A stretch of DNA of 64,000 nt from Eutypella sp. D-1. Lineage: Eukaryota > Ascomycota > Sordariomycetes > Xylariales > Diatrypaceae. Position 1 is the stretch's first letter. Each line of letters begins with the position of its first letter. The notes under the pieces were generated by a model. It did not search any database and was not told the DNA's origin. It was given only the letters and a program-made list of their open reading frames with translations. The translations under genes were made by a program, and so were the position numbers. The stretch is from assembly GCA_023313575.1 (NCBI GenBank), contig JAJTTP010000023.1, forward strand, positions 434,001 through 498,000. Direction: 5' to 3'. Positions 14,082 through 23,973 of the stretch are shown here, piece after piece.

Positions 14082-14495
14082 TGTGACGGCTGGTCTATTC
14101 CTAACTATTAGTCCAGTCGAGGGGTTTATATTAGCAGGAGTGCTGGGGTTTTAAGCAATAAGTAATTACGTCTGGTGATAGCAAAAAAAAAGGTGTTTTA
14201 AATAACTAAGTTATATTATAAGCTGGTAAATTTAAAGATTATTTAAAAAAAAGGTAATAAACGTAATTATATACTATTTATATCTTTTATTCCTAACATT
14301 AGAATATATGGTTATATTAAATCCTTAAATCGTAACGGATTTAACTGATACTTTTAAATCTATGGATTATAACGGATCCATATGTGGCTTTTTTTATAGC
14401 TTATTAAGTGTGGCTGGCTTATGTCTTTATTCTTCCGGCAGTACCGCTGACAAATAGGGTTACCAGCCCCCACTTGGCCTAGTCAGGCCATAACA
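14082..14495 (-). repeat. Solo LTR (gypsy family, variant B) in the copia RT/RNase H region
   Basis: 414 bp from TGTGACGGCTGG to GGCCATAACA, flanked by perfect ATTAA duplications (14077-14081 and 14496-14500). It is the least RIP-mutated copy of this LTR in the window, keeping CAGGAGTGCTGGGG and the GC-rich end. It is therefore probably the youngest insertion or the least exposed to RIP. Confidence 0.92.
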
Positions 14496-14504
14496 ATTAA
14501 TTAA

Positions 14505-15190
14505 AAGCCGTATTTAATTATTTTACGGTAATATAATACGTTAAGCCCGGTTTTAAAAAAATTAAAATATTAAATGTTAAAATTAAATAATAAATAAATA
14601 ATAAAGATTACGGATTTAATTATATCGAATTAAATTTTATTAAGTTAAAGTTATATATTTTTATCGATAATTTATTTATTAATAATAAAGATATAAGTTC
14701 GTAAATCGATTATATTATTATTTTAAATAATAAAAAATTAAAAAATTATGATAATAAATTTAATATTAAAAGTAATATTATTTATTAATTATTTATTAAA
14801 TATAAACGCGTTACTTATAATATTTTAATTAATAAAATATATAAAATAATTTAAGGTTTTAATATAAAATATGTTTTATATTATACGTTAAATATTATTT
14901 TAATACGTTTATCGTTTCCCCGGGCTTTATTAATTTTATGCATTAACTTTTTTATTTTATATTAATGCTTAATGCAAATAAATAATATTAATAAAAAAAG
15001 GTTAATAATCGATTTAATAATATTAAAATAATGTTACGAAAATAAAAAAATTAACGATATTCGATAAATTTATAATATTTATAATTTTACCGATATTATA
15101 ATAAAAACCATTTTTAATAAAGTTATAAAAACGTTTATCGAAAATAATTAAATTATTTTAAAATTAAAAGGATAAGTAAAACGGGAATAA
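14505..15190 (+). pseudogene. Copia RNase H remnant
   Basis: Bounds are approximate. Read through stops, this gives IFIDNLFINNKDISS, IIYWLFIKYKRVTYNILINK and a final GWVKRE, which follow the D-G-S-F-A-N-N-x-D-x-S, W-S-S-x-K-x-x-R-V-T and G-W-V-K-R landmarks of fungal copia RNase H. The 3' LTR follows about 110 bp later. Confidence 0.75.
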
Positions 15191-15305
15191 TATTATTAAC
15201 GTTTATTATTTAATTATTTATTTATGTATTTACTTATTTATTTATTTATTTTTTATATTAATAATATTTCGTAATTATTTAATTACGAAAAAAAAATAAA
15301 ATAAA

Positions 15306-15507
15306 TGTTAATTATTAATAATTATTAATATGGATTTATATATTAATAAAATATACCTATATATTTATCTCCCGTTTATATAAAGATACGGGCTTTACCC
15401 GTATTTCTTTTAAATAAATAAATAAATTTTAAACCAGAATATAACACCAGTCTTACCACTTTTTATTCTGTTATTATCTTTTTCCTTTACGTACGTACCT
15501 ACCAACA
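15306..15507 (+). repeat. Copia element right (3') LTR
   Basis: 202 bp, ending CCAACA and followed directly by the second GTATA of the target duplication. It shares the block TCTCCCGTTTATATAA with the left LTR. Downstream DNA at once returns to normal composition. Confidence 0.92.
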
Positions 15508-15512
15508 GTATA

Positions 15513-16907
15513 TATTCACATTTTTGCTTCTTAGTGTAGCCTATAATTGAATACCACGCGGCCAACTGTAGCTTATCCATCGTTATAACGGCATTATTTC
15601 AAAATTGTGTCCTATACTTATGGAGCAATACTCTAGTCACGCAGAGATTTCTAATTGAAACTCAAAACCCAATATAGCTCGTAAGAAGCATATGAAGCGT
15701 ATAAGGCTTTCCGGCCTCGATACTGCCATACGAATCACAGGGGGGAACTACCGTCTAAGGCTGGGTCGGGGTGAATGAAGCCCGGACGGCATAGCCTTGC
15801 CCACTTCAGATAGAGCCGACAGTTAGGCATTTGATATTGGGAGGGCCTTGGTCGCGGTCAGCCTGAAAGTCTTGTTCTGCGATCTTTTTGCTGAGCCTGC
15901 GCCGTAAAAATGTACAATGGATCAGAGTATGGCAAGGCAGGTTTTGCGATTTCTAATACCCAGCACGTCTCATACAGATGAGATTTGGTAAAGAATCGCT
16001 ATATATACATTTAGGTTCCATCATCCCTCGGTCAGCATCTGCAGGCTCCCTTGGCCCTATCAGATCCGGGGTCAAGACCTCGCCGAACTTTACACAGCCA
16101 ACTGTTATCATAAAGCACGTGATAGATGCAATAATGCACACAGTGCCATTTACTTTGCTCTTGTGAAGATACTTGAATAGAACCATAAAATCGTTGTCAC
16201 CATGCAGGTGCCACACCGAAGAACTAAGCCGCGACGTCAATTGAAGTGTTCAGCGAAATAAATGCCGCCCGTTGCCACATTGTAATCGTCAAGAGATGGC
16301 GTGTTTGGATGCCATTCACCCTCCCTCATTTTCCAAACTGACCGGGTAAAAGTCCGATAAAGCCAAAGGTTTTTCAGCTGCGACCACGCATTTCGCCCTG
16401 GAGATTAGGAGCGGTGATCACGAGCCGCAATATGCACGTCTATTACAAATACATCAATAAGTAATATGCCTCATATCAAAGGTATTGATAATGCCTTCAC
16501 CGAAAGTGCTTCCCTCGAGGGTGGCTTTCCGACATTAGACTGACTCAGCCGTCTATCTCAAAACAGATATTTCTCCGGATAGTTTCATCGCCAATGGAAC
16601 GGTGACATGATTTAAGATCTTTCGGGTACAATTCCCTTCATCAGACCGCCTCCAACCCCGGATGTCGACATGACTTCTTGGATTCGAAAGCCCCGTCTTA
16701 TGGCTTTGTGAACCCTTGTCTTACCCATCATTTCCCCTCCAAGGACTAAGCCCATTCTCTTGATATAATATACTGCTATGCTCTTTAACAAATACTGTAA
16801 TTCTCGAAAGAATTTCGGAGAAAATAATTAGATTTATCCTATCCACCACATAGACCCATCCGTGACATTATCCAGACTGTTACCCCTTGCACACTAGACC
16901 AGATGAG
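15513..16907. other. Intergenic between the copia element and the 16.9 kb gene
   Basis: Base composition returns to normal right after the copia target duplication. Short open frames on both strands at 15953-16240 mirror one another and have no recognisable content. I see no gene. Confidence 0.5.
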
Positions 16908-17737
16908 ATGAATACCATGCCAGACGCCTTCACTGGGGCCTTCGTGTCTAAAATCTGCAACGCTATCTTGGACTACTGGTCCGTGATACTCCAACAAGAG
17001 ACATGGGCCTTTCGACAAGATCCAGAACCTTTCAATAGAATTGAAGGATCTAGTCCACCATCTTCAGTCGAGCCAACTGACCCAGATAACACAAATTCCC
17101 ACGACTTTGATAAAAATGGTGGAATTAGTCACACATACGATACCGCAGAGGCCAAAATGGACGAGGGACAGACTGCCAATGACTCAAAGCTTGATCATTG
17201 GAGTATGATGCGTTTCCTCCTAAACCAGGAGAGAGATCAACTCTACTTGTGGAGGAATGACTTCTCTCAGAATGACCTCGACCGAATTATGAGTAATAAG
17301 TCGAATGAGGTCGGCAGTGCCGTGTTGGGGTCCCTTGTGGGCATTGGAAGAGCATTGCTCGATGAGACAGGTGAGTGTTAATCTAACGAATGACTTCTGC
17401 TATAAGACTAAATCCAGAAAGTCGAGTCACACAACTTAGCCATTATACATTTAATTAACTGGTTTCACTGACAAATACCCTCTCATTAGACGGCGTTTCA
17501 CTACCCGGAGTGCAGGACTCCTCCCGAAAAGAACTGAAGGAGCTGGTTCAGGTTGGGACAGAATTCATCAAGCATATATGCTTCGATGATGACGGAGCTG
17601 GTTCGGTGGCTAGTATCGAGTCTTCCGAGTCGAGCGGAGCGGGTCCAGTGGTACTCAACGTGAAACGAGAAAATATCCATGAGATCGTGAAATTCCATAT
17701 CGCTCAGCTCCAAGCTCTCCCCTTCTCATTTCGGTAG
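16908..17737 (+). CDS. Uncharacterised fungal protein with helical HeLo/SesA-like flavour
   Basis: Two exons, 16908-17370 and 17490-17737 (intron 119 nt, GTGAGT...TTAG, phase 1), coding for 236 residues. I chose the ATG at 16908 because the open frame upstream only offers TTG. The middle part, with DQLYLWRNDFSQNDLDRIM and then VLGSLVGIGRALLDE, resembles the helical segment (L-x-x-W-x-x-x-F-s-x-x-x-L-D-x-x-L ... V-L-x-x-L-x-x-I-G-x-x-L-L) found near the N-terminus of many Pezizomycotina proteins that carry ankyrin, zinc-finger or kinase-like domains. Here no such C-terminal domain follows. Residues 50-90 are low complexity and acidic. It sits next to two incompatibility-type genes. Function unknown; the gene model is fairly good, the family link is inference. 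Confidence 0.55.
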
Positions 17738-19012
17738 ATGATGGCGTAAAGGTTCGAGGTAGCGAGCGTTTCTTCTTTTAACTGATGGCTGACTTATTTC
17801 GGGTTGATTACTCCTATCTGGATCTTTAATTTGCCCTTCTTTTCTTTCTTTCCCCGTTCCTATACCCTTATTTCTCTTTGAATATTAATTTTTTAAAGTA
17901 CCAGCTCTACGAGAGTCAGGACATGCTACATTGTGAACTGGCGTTTTTACCATCAACTGGGAAATTTAAATGTCTAGCAGCGTGCCGTTTCACTTTCCGG
18001 CAGCTATAAAAGCAAAACGAAAAAAGGAAAGAAAAAGAAGCGCTCTAAGGATAAATTCTAACAGTTGCTACTTTCGCACATCATCAAAAATTGAAGAAGT
18101 ATATGAATGTCTTTCTACCTTACAATTATCTAGTCAACTGCTTTAATATGTATCGATTAGCTCACCACGATATCAAACTGTGTGTTTGTCCGAAGCGTTT
18201 TCTGATAAGGTACTGGATTATCTAATTATCCAACTGATGGCATCGAGAGTACTCTTTGTATCTTGTAGACCATCTTACCCTCCAGCCTTCGTTTCGTGGT
18301 CATGATGGCCCGATTTGCAATTGTGAGATTTTTGACCTGCAATTCAATCATATTCCGAGGGCATAGTATGGGCCCCAATGGACGGTTGCCACAACTAGCC
18401 TGCTGTAGATTGTGGGGCTCTTTTAATCCATTTTAGCGGCATGTATATGTCAAGGTGCGCTATAAACGGCCACTAACGGATTATGCTTGGGGGCTTTGGC
18501 AGCTAATCACCTGAATTGTATTTTGGCTGTGCCCTGCGGACGCACTAGACCCTACTGTAGCGCAACCTGCTAAGAACCGAAGACTTTTGACCGCTAGCCT
18601 CGCACATCACATTATCAATGCAACGAAGCGGATGCTGCGACACATAAAATATCCCCCGGAAAATGAAAGGGTGAAGCAAGTAGGTCCCTTAGATTGAAGG
18701 GTTGTGAGAAAAAGAGTGGCTATCTAATAGGGCGGTTTGTATACACCTAATAAAGTTTTTCCCATCCATGTATCTTCAAAATGAGTGCCATGAAGAAATA
18801 ATAATTCTTCGCCGTGGGGTGTGTTGACTTGGAATGAGTGGGTTCGTAGCAATCAACCTGAAGAACGGAATAGAAACCCCAGAGCATACATGAATGTATT
18901 GCAGAAACCCCCAAGGCCACTTCTCTGAATGAAACGCAAAATCTAGCGTTGCCTTCATACCGAGTTGCACATTCCAATAACCGAGAGACATGAAGATTCT
19001 AACGATCGCCTA
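17738..19012. other. Intergenic
   Basis: About 1.3 kb with terminators of the flanking convergent genes. Minus-strand frames of 71-76 codons at 18747-18991 overlap in two phases and show nothing recognisable. No supported gene. Confidence 0.5.
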
Positions 19013-20040
19013 CTATTGACGCTCTCTGGGTAAAGGAACCGCCCTACCCGCTATAAATTGATCCCCAGAATTAGAAATGGCAGGCAATGCGGCATCAGAG
19101 CGGTTCGGGGGCGAAGTAGATGCAGCTGCCGGTTCATTCAAACGGCGATGAAGCGTCATAAGCCTGCTGATATTGTGAAATGACGTCGGTCCGGCGGCGA
19201 AAAGAGACCTGTCATTTACCTCGTTGTTCCTCGCTTCCACCCGATCCACGTGAGCCACTGAATAGTCATCCCCACCGTCTTTGCCAACGTCAGTGAATAA
19301 AATCGATCCGCTCGTCACCTTATTGCCGTCAAATAGTCGTTCGATGAGCTGCCGTTCTTGAGGATAGGGCGGTGCCTGTTCCACCAGGAGAGTAAGGTCC
19401 TCTTCACGAAGCTGCCATATCCCCGAGTCCACTCTTTCCCCTCGGGCTCTGAGTAGTTCCGTGATTCGAAGGCCCTTCCTCACTTCCAGACATTCTTCCA
19501 GAAGTTTTTGGACTCGGTAAACAGTGTCAGCATTGACGTTGACCCGGTCGCCTATGGACCGAACTATTCCCACTTGGGCTTGTTGCAGAGCTAAGATCAG
19601 GGTTGATTTAGAATCATTGATACGGCTTTTCATCGTATCCATGCGATTCTTCTCATCGTAGACGCTCCAGGATATTTCCATGAACCGACGGAAACCGCCA
19701 CCTGTCTTAGACTTGGCGTCAAGGTCTAGAATAACTGCATTCAGTTCTTCCACCTTCTGCTTGAGAAGGCGAACAGGCTCTGCGATCGAGTCGATACGTA
19801 GTGCTTCCTCCTTGTCAATGATGTTGATTACAGCCAAGGTGGCTTTGGCGTCGCTACATACGCCATTCAGGTATTGAACGCCGTTCTTGTGACGGTCCCA
19901 GGTGTCTGTGGCGCGTTCGATAACCGAAACTATTCCTTGAAGGAGTGCACCGCACGTAGCGACGAGTCCAGCTACCTCCTACGCATTAAGAGTTAGTTAA
20001 TAAGAATATGACAGGCTAGTAAAGCAGTTGATAATACCAT
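19013..20040 (-). CDS. HeLo-like / fungal STAND N-terminal-type protein
   Basis: Exon 1 is only the start codon, ATG 20040-20038, followed at once by a GTATTA donor. A 59-nt intron with a clean branch site (TTAACTAACTC) ends at GCGTAG, and exon 2 runs 19978-19013. The 322-residue product starts MEVAGLVATCGALLQGIVSV, the usual opening of HeLo and HeLo-like domains, and continues with helical, charged sequence to about residue 200. HeLo-family domains act in fungal heterokaryon incompatibility, in several cases as pore-forming effectors switched on by an amyloid motif or a STAND receptor. The C-terminal 100 residues are Ser/Pro-rich with no NTPase domain. A variable stretch near residues 245-265 (VDRVEARNNEV) could be examined for an amyloid motif, but I see no convincing one. 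Divergent from the DUF7580 gene at 21006. Confidence 0.7.
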
Positions 20041-21005
20041 GGTTGACTTATAGTATGAGTCAAAGTATCATGCTTTTTCGGCCTCGGTAGTAATCTAATC
20101 GAAGGTCGGCGTCTTACTGCTGGAGACTTTGATGGCCCCTAGCATGTGATTCGAGAAGGAAAGTAATTTTAGTCAGAGTGAAGAGGGTTTATATATTGAA
20201 TGTCTTCACTATCAGGACAAAAGAGTAAAGACGGAAGCACCGCGACAGGGAGGAAAGAGGTCATGGCTTAAGGTAGTAACGAATGTTAAATCAGTAAAGG
20301 TTATTGCGATCCTATGGAACCTCCAAAGTCCTAGAACATTTGGGTGACAGCGGCAAGCCTAATATTACATTGTGAAGATTGATGCGTGCAGATGGGTGCC
20401 ACTGGTCGATATTGAACATTTTACGCGTGCGTGAGATTGGAGTAGCTTTGCAGAAAACGACGAGCCGGTGAGAGCGACTCCGTCCATCGCTATCTGATGA
20501 TAGCTTTTCGGTAAAGTTGAACGCCTTACCGATTGGCTTGCATAAAATTGAAGTAGGCTGACAGAAAGCGCCCAACTGGAGTGGGGGGTCAGCTTATTCG
20601 GCAAGGCTCTAGGTAGTCCTTCGGTGAACTCAAAGGTCTCACCAATCACGGAGTACCTGATATGTTGTACGACACTTCATGGGCAGGCGCAATTGACATA
20701 CTGTGTACACGGAGGGAGTTTCAGTCTGGTACTCTAGGACTCTTTCTTCGGTAGATACTAAAAGCATCCAAGCCGGGCAGGATTAAGTGCCTATCTGTAA
20801 CCCGAGTGAGAATATATTCCATGTTATCGCCTTGAGATGTGCATATGAAACGAACAGAACAGCCAAAACCGTCTTATCCATATCCACTCATCACCGACAG
20901 CAGCCATCTACTATCAAAACTACAACTCACACATCTGAAATTTCTATAACCCTTTCACTATCCTGACTGTTAACCCAAAGCACCATACAACAAAGTTATT
21001 GAATT
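20041..21005. other. Divergent promoter region between the HeLo-like and DUF7580 genes
   Basis: 965 bp between two divergently transcribed start codons, so both promoters lie here and shared control is possible. Minus-strand frames at 20312-20649 overlap in two phases and have no recognisable content. No motif stands out beyond a CA/CT-rich leader just before 21006. Confidence 0.45.
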
Positions 21006-23355
21006 ATGTCACCCTCGTCCAATGATCCGGAAACTCCTATGCCAGCTGACTTCCTCCCGTCAGAGATAGCTTTGGGACTTGTCGAACCGAACTCCAAAGC
21101 TATTGACAAGCAGGCAAATTCGACTCCTGCTGCGTCTCAGAATCAGGTTCAGTCAAACAATGCTACCACTGGGGCAATTTTCACAACGGCACCTACATAT
21201 GGGTCCATAGCAGTCGGGCCTGACGGGGCCAAAATTGATAAGCCAACAAACAACAGCAACCATCAATTTAGTATAAACACAGCAAACTTGTATTTTCACT
21301 CTGGTCAAGAGATAGCAGTTACTGCTGTCCAGAATATCAACGCTGGCCATCAAGGTCCTAATATTGACGATCATGTGGATAACAGAACGGTGCCACCTGA
21401 TGATATAGGAACTGCTCCAGATCACATTAGACCATTCAGGTTACGTGGCCGGTCGAGTGTAACGCATAGTCTCGCCAGTTCTTCCAATCTATCCACTGCT
21501 ACAGCCAACGAGAACGCTAGCCGGTCATTATTAGAGACTGTGGAACACTATGTCAATGATATCAAGGCCACGGGGGAAAGCGCCGAAAAGACCTATCGCC
21601 GCATCAGAAAGCTGATGAAAAAGCCTCTAAGTCTATATGGGGGCTACCAAATACGCATCGATATGAGGTTGCAGGAACTACTCTTGAAGAAGACCAACAT
21701 ATTCTTGATTAAATGTCTCTCTGACTTTCCGATTGAAGGAAACACGGCTAAAGACGACATTGGCGCCTTATGGGAGCAAGCCAACGGCGAACTACATTCG
21801 ATCAATAATCAACTGAAGGAGGGGCTCTCCTACATTCGTGAGACCAACCTTACCAGGATCCAGGTATGTATCCCGTGTATCTGATGGTGAATATTTCAAC
21901 GGCTGTTGTGTAACAGATGTAAAATAGGACCCCAACACAGCAAACCGTCACGTAGAGTGGTTCATGAGGTGGTTCAGAACACTTTGTAGATTGCTCAATG
22001 GTTACACGAAATCTGCCGACGGATTATCCGGGGGAAAGGATCCATGGGCCAACGATGAAAACCGTCTCGTCGACTTCAGACTAGAGCTGACAACTCTGTT
22101 GAATGAAGAAGAGACATCATCGCGACTGAAGCAGTGCCTATGCCAAGCCTGTCCTGAACAATGTCACCGCCATCATACTGCTTACTTCAGCTTGGAGCCC
22201 CAAAAGTCTGTTGCGAATCGGGAAACCAACGACGAAAGACACATCGAAATGGATGGAACAGCAAACATGTGGCAATGCCATATGGCTTTCAAGTCTACAG
22301 TTGCAAGCGAGACTTCTTTAATCTGGCTTAAAGTAGTTTCAAACATGACTGCTAGGGCAGTCATACACCCCGTGAAAGAAACGAGCGAAGACGTTGAAGA
22401 TCAAGTTAAGATGGAATCTTCCATGGAGGGCGTGGAGGATACGAAACGACCAGGTTTGAACACCAGAAAGCATCGCGCAACCTCACCACTACAGCAACCG
22501 GAGCCCAAAGCCCAGAAGAGAGTGCCCCACCAGATAGTACGACATATGCCAGCTCCAGGTCCAGGTATCGAGGTCTGTCTCGAATACCTCGCGCAGCATA
22601 ACACAACTAAGTATGCCATTATGAAGATGGTAGACAATACTGGATGCAATCATCGCGTTTTCTACCTTCCAGAAGAGCAGCGATCCGCGTACGGCGTACG
22701 TCCCTATAGTAGCCTGGGAGACCTACTTAAAAAGCAACTGCACCAACAATTCGATATGCTGCGGATTTTGCGACTCGCACGTTTAGTTGCCGAAGCGATC
22801 GTTCGTTTCGACCTACGCGATTCCGATGCTGGACCGAAGGACAGCATTGTTTTCTATGGTCCGAGTACAATAGAGCTTGCTCCATTCCTAGAAGTGAGAA
22901 TCGTGAAGCCCGAGCACGCTTATTCGGATGAAGATGAGTGTAACAATGGCCATGGTCGATGCGCAGTCCTCTTGGAACTTGGCGAGATCCTATTACAGCT
23001 AGGTCTCGAACGAGACAAGGAGCTGGCCCCACCCCCTTTAGATCTAGACGCACGGCGACATTACATCGTCGCGAATGCACGCAATGTCGCTCTCGGAACC
23101 ATAAGATACTCCGACATTATCAAGAAGTGCGCACGCTTCTCCGCGGACAGAAATAAAGAAAATAATGAGAGTAACAGCGAGACGTTTCGAGAGACATTCT
23201 ACCAGGAAGTCGTACAGCCTCTGAAGGAGATGGAAGATCAGTTGCTGTCCCAGCAAAAAGAAGGGAAGAGGTGGTCGGGAAACATAAAGGGAATGCCCAT
23301 CGAGCATACGGCAGGTAACGCTAAGACGCGTGGGGGTTCTGAGGCCCATGCCTAA
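21006..23355 (+). CDS. DUF7580-domain protein, possible amyloid-signalling partner
   Basis: Two exons, 21006-21863 and 21928-23355 (64-nt intron, GTATGT...ATAG, phase 0), giving 761 residues. Roughly residues 495-690 match the fungal DUF7580 pattern: a VCLEYLAQHNTTKYAIMKM opening, YSSLGDLLKK, then the helical ILRLARLVAEAIVRFDLRDS segment. An F-Y-G-P motif follows, and then LLELGEILLQLGLERD. DUF7580 proteins are kinase-related in fold by family opinion and occur widely in Pezizomycotina without known activity. The first 130 residues are Asn/Thr-rich; residues 63-78 (PTYGSIAVGPDGAKID) and 86-112 alternate polar and hydrophobic residues in a way reminiscent of HRAM-like prion motifs. Acidic and basic linkers fill 300-490. 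The divergent HeLo-like gene suggests a functional pair; that is inference. Confidence 0.7.
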
Positions 23356-23973
23356 CGGCGTTATTTTCCACGGTTCATCGTTCAGGTATCGCCTATGAAA
23401 CCACTCGCTATTACAGCTACAAGCCTTTCAACAAACGCTCATCACGTGCCTCCCGCTATGCCAATTATGTCTTTCTATGGTTGCCCGGGTTTAAAATGGT
23501 CGCAATGGAACTGCCCTCTTCTTCTTGAGGGGAGGGGAGACAAGACGTATAGAGTGGAACGGAACGATGAATTATTCTCTCGTGCAGTAAACAAGACTAC
23601 TTATTCTATCATGTTTAGGGCTGATGACAAGTCATTTATCAGTACTTCGTATGTCTTATCCATCGCCACAGCTCGCCCTAATCTACCCCGAAATCCGACA
23701 CTGTGGGATGTGGGGAAGTGGATCGGTGGGCAAGGGTCCCCGGATTTTTCTTCACGACTATCAATCGAGAAAATGAACTACCCCCAACTATCACCTATTG
23801 TGGGTTAGAACAACGCTCGTTGTGGTTGTTGAATTTTGCTACGCGATGTTATGGTCTATTTATGAATAGGTAGATCGAATAGATATGTACTCAGACAATC
23901 ATCCTTTCTGGCTGCCCTATGACTATGGTATTGGTCTTATAAAGGTACTGACGTGAAATTTGCCAGCCTCGAC
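23356..23973. other. Intergenic between DUF7580 and rhamnosidase genes
   Basis: A 137-codon plus-strand frame with an ATG occupies 23395-23808. It has no recognisable domain, no signal peptide and uneven composition, so I do not call it. The remainder should hold the terminator of the upstream gene and the promoter of the rhamnosidase gene. Confidence 0.4.

Larger units (their letters stand above)
1522..15507 (+). mobile_element. RIP-degraded Ty1/copia-like LTR retrotransposon with nested insertions
   Basis: The outermost element of the left AT-rich block. It begins TGTTGG and ends CCAACA (inverted termini), has LTRs of about 200 bp at both ends, and is flanked by a perfect 5-bp duplication GTATA at 1517-1521 and 15508-15512. 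Its own internal DNA is 1723-2801, 10097-14081 and 14496-15305, about 5.9 kb, a normal copia size. Pol order is integrase, then reverse transcriptase, then RNase H on the plus strand, which is the copia order. All frames are full of stops where Trp and Gln codons were converted, so it cannot move by itself. No residual ORF of meaningful length remains in its own DNA. Confidence 0.9.

Noticed and set aside
1600..15400. Possibility that the AT-rich block is a mitochondrial insertion or a centromere.
   Set aside because: Recognisable copia and gypsy pol remnants, paired LTRs and target duplications explain nearly all of it; no mitochondrial genes are seen.
23395..23808. 137-codon plus-strand ORF with an ATG.
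   Set aside because: No recognisable domain, signal or repeat; it lies in the gap between two plus-strand genes and could be chance in moderately GC-rich DNA.
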